Shown here one piece after another: positions 4,491-5,245 of a stretch of DNA of 5,245 nucleotides. This DNA comes from Streptosporangiaceae bacterium. Its GTDB lineage: Bacteria > Actinomycetota > Actinomycetes > Streptosporangiales > Streptosporangiaceae. The translations under genes were made by a program, and so were the position numbers. Each line of letters begins with the position of its first letter. The stretch's first letter is position 1. Below the pieces are notes generated by a model. That model had not been told where the DNA came from and did no database searches. It was given only the letters and a program-made list of their open reading frames with translations. The stretch is from assembly GCA_030038715.1 (NCBI GenBank), contig JASHSO010000177.1, positions 1 through 5,245 on the forward strand. Direction: 5' to 3'.

Positions 4491-5245
4491 TCAGCGGTCA
4501 CGGCGCTGGGCGCGTGCGCGGCGCTTGCCTTCGTGCATGGCCTGGACTCTCGCCACCGGGATAGCGCGGCCCTCCGCCACCAGATCGGCTGGCAGCGACC
4601 GTGGCGCCGGCATCTGGCGCGCCCATGGGTCGCGACCGCCAATCAGCGCCGCCGCGGTCTTGATGGTGAAGTCCGCGGGCGCCACCGTGTCGAGGTCATC
4701 CCACGCAACTGGGAACGACACCGGGGTGCCAGGCCGCACCCGCGGGCTGTAAGCCGCCGCTACCGTCGCGCCGCCGGCCCTGGTGGCGTCGATGAATACC
4801 TTGCCGCCACGGTCCTGTCTGAGGAATGCGGTGGTCGCCAGTGCGGGGTCTAGCCGCTCGGCGCGTGCGGCGATCGCGCGGGTCGCCGCCGCCACGTCCT
4901 CGGCAGTCTCGTCGCCCTTCATGGGGACGAACACGTGCACGCCCTTCGCCCCGCTGGTCTTGACCGCTCCTGCCAGCCCGGCGCCGCCGAGTGCCTCGCG
5001 CACCAGCAGGGCGGCCTGCACGGCCATCCCGAAGGCGTCGGCACTCGGCGGGTCCAGGTCGAGCACCAGATGGGTCGGGTGATTCCAGTCCCCGGCCCGG
5101 AACAGCGCAGGGTGATACTCCACCGCACGCTGGTTGGCAAACCAGAGCAGGGTGCGGCGGTCGTTGCAGAGGGCGTAGGCGACCTGGCGGCGGGAGGATT
5201 CCGCCCACAGCGACACCGTCGTGACAAAGGACGGCGCGTACGCCG
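4491..5245 (-). CDS. LigD-type DNA polymerase/primase domain protein, C-terminal part
   Basis: About 250 codons are present, ending at TGA 4493-4491. The reading frame stays open to the right edge of the window, where it still encodes domain sequence (YAPSFVTT, then WAESSRRQVAYAL), so the true start is outside and the GTG at 5216 is internal. The protein is of the archaeo-eukaryotic primase superfamily, the LigD polymerase domain used in bacterial end-joining and gap filling. Motifs are LLWFANQ with EYHPAL, the metal-binding LDLDPP (both Asp), KTSGAKGVHVFVP, and KVFIDATRAGGATVAAAYSP with the third metal-binding Asp, then PGTPVSFPVAWDDL. The domain finishes with DPWARQ, and the protein stops about 40 residues later in a basic tail (HEGKRRARAQRR), with no ligase or phosphoesterase domain after it. 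Separate polymerase proteins of this kind are common in actinobacteria. It is 72 bp upstream of the riboswitch on the same strand. Confidence 0.9.
   Translation of the reverse strand, partial: AYAPSFVTTVSLWAESSRRQVAYALCNDRRTLLWFANQRAVEYHPALFRAGDWNHPTHLVLDLDPPSADAFGMAVQAALLVREALGGAGLAGAVKTSGAKGVHVFVPMKGDETAEDVAAATRAIAARAERLDPALATTAFLRQDRGGKVFIDATRAGGATVAAAYSPRVRPGTPVSFPVAWDDLDTVAPADFTIKTAAALIGGRDPWARQMPAPRSLPADLVAEGRAIPVARVQAMHEGKRRARAQRRDR

Noticed and set aside
4009..4752. A 247-codon open frame on the + strand across ribE, the riboswitch and the polymerase gene
   Set aside because: It runs through the complement of a conserved riboswitch and two real genes, and its translation is Ser/Pro/Arg-rich with no recognisable domain.
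5214..5216. GTG at 5216 as the start of the LigD-type polymerase gene
   Set aside because: The frame is open to the window edge and the residues before it (YAPSFVTT) still look like domain sequence, so this is an internal valine codon.

Overview
The window is compact, very GC-rich chromosomal DNA, and the protein families point to a high-GC actinobacterium. All five start codons that can be assigned inside it are GTG. The lumazine synthase carries actinobacterial signatures (GNGVLT, SSEDKG), and a LigD-type polymerase gene ends without a ligase domain. I see no mobile element, CRISPR array, tRNA or rRNA. It cannot be placed to genus by eye.

Layout, left to right. (1) 1-114, + strand: the last 37 codons of a MetE-like cobalamin-independent methionine synthase family gene. 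(2) 111-1079, - strand: a zinc-less medium-chain (quinone-oxidoreductase-like) dehydrogenase whose stop codon overlaps the stop of (1). (3) 1080-1148: a short divergent control region with two TTAAC-N3-GTTAA palindromes that together form an 18-bp inverted repeat. The outer edge of each palindrome is also the likely -10 box of one of the two divergent genes. (4) 1149-1796, + strand: a TetR-family repressor with a tetracycline-repressor-type C-terminal domain. (5) 4178 down to 1805, - strand: a riboflavin operon, ribE-ribBA-ribH, whose genes are joined by 4-base GTGA stop/start overlaps. (6) 4179-4418, - strand: an FMN riboswitch and an expression platform that contains a hairpin covering the ribE ribosome binding site. 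(7) 4491-5245, - strand: the C-terminal part of a LigD-type polymerase/primase domain protein, cut by the window edge.

How it works together. FMN made from riboflavin should bind the leader RNA and shut off translation of ribE. The downstream genes are translationally coupled, so they should follow. The operon supplies DHBP synthase, GTP cyclohydrolase II, lumazine synthase and riboflavin synthase. The deaminase/reductase (ribD) and the flavokinase (ribF) are not in the window. Separately, the TetR regulator and the divergent oxidoreductase look like a self-contained, substrate-inducible pair in which the repressor controls both promoters.

I did not find a clearly new biological system. The most informative items are the twin-operator promoter (which also corrects the start of the oxidoreductase), the TetR protein that keeps the tetracycline-repressor fold motif but has lost the metal-binding histidine, and the repeat-based architecture of the FMN riboswitch expression platform.
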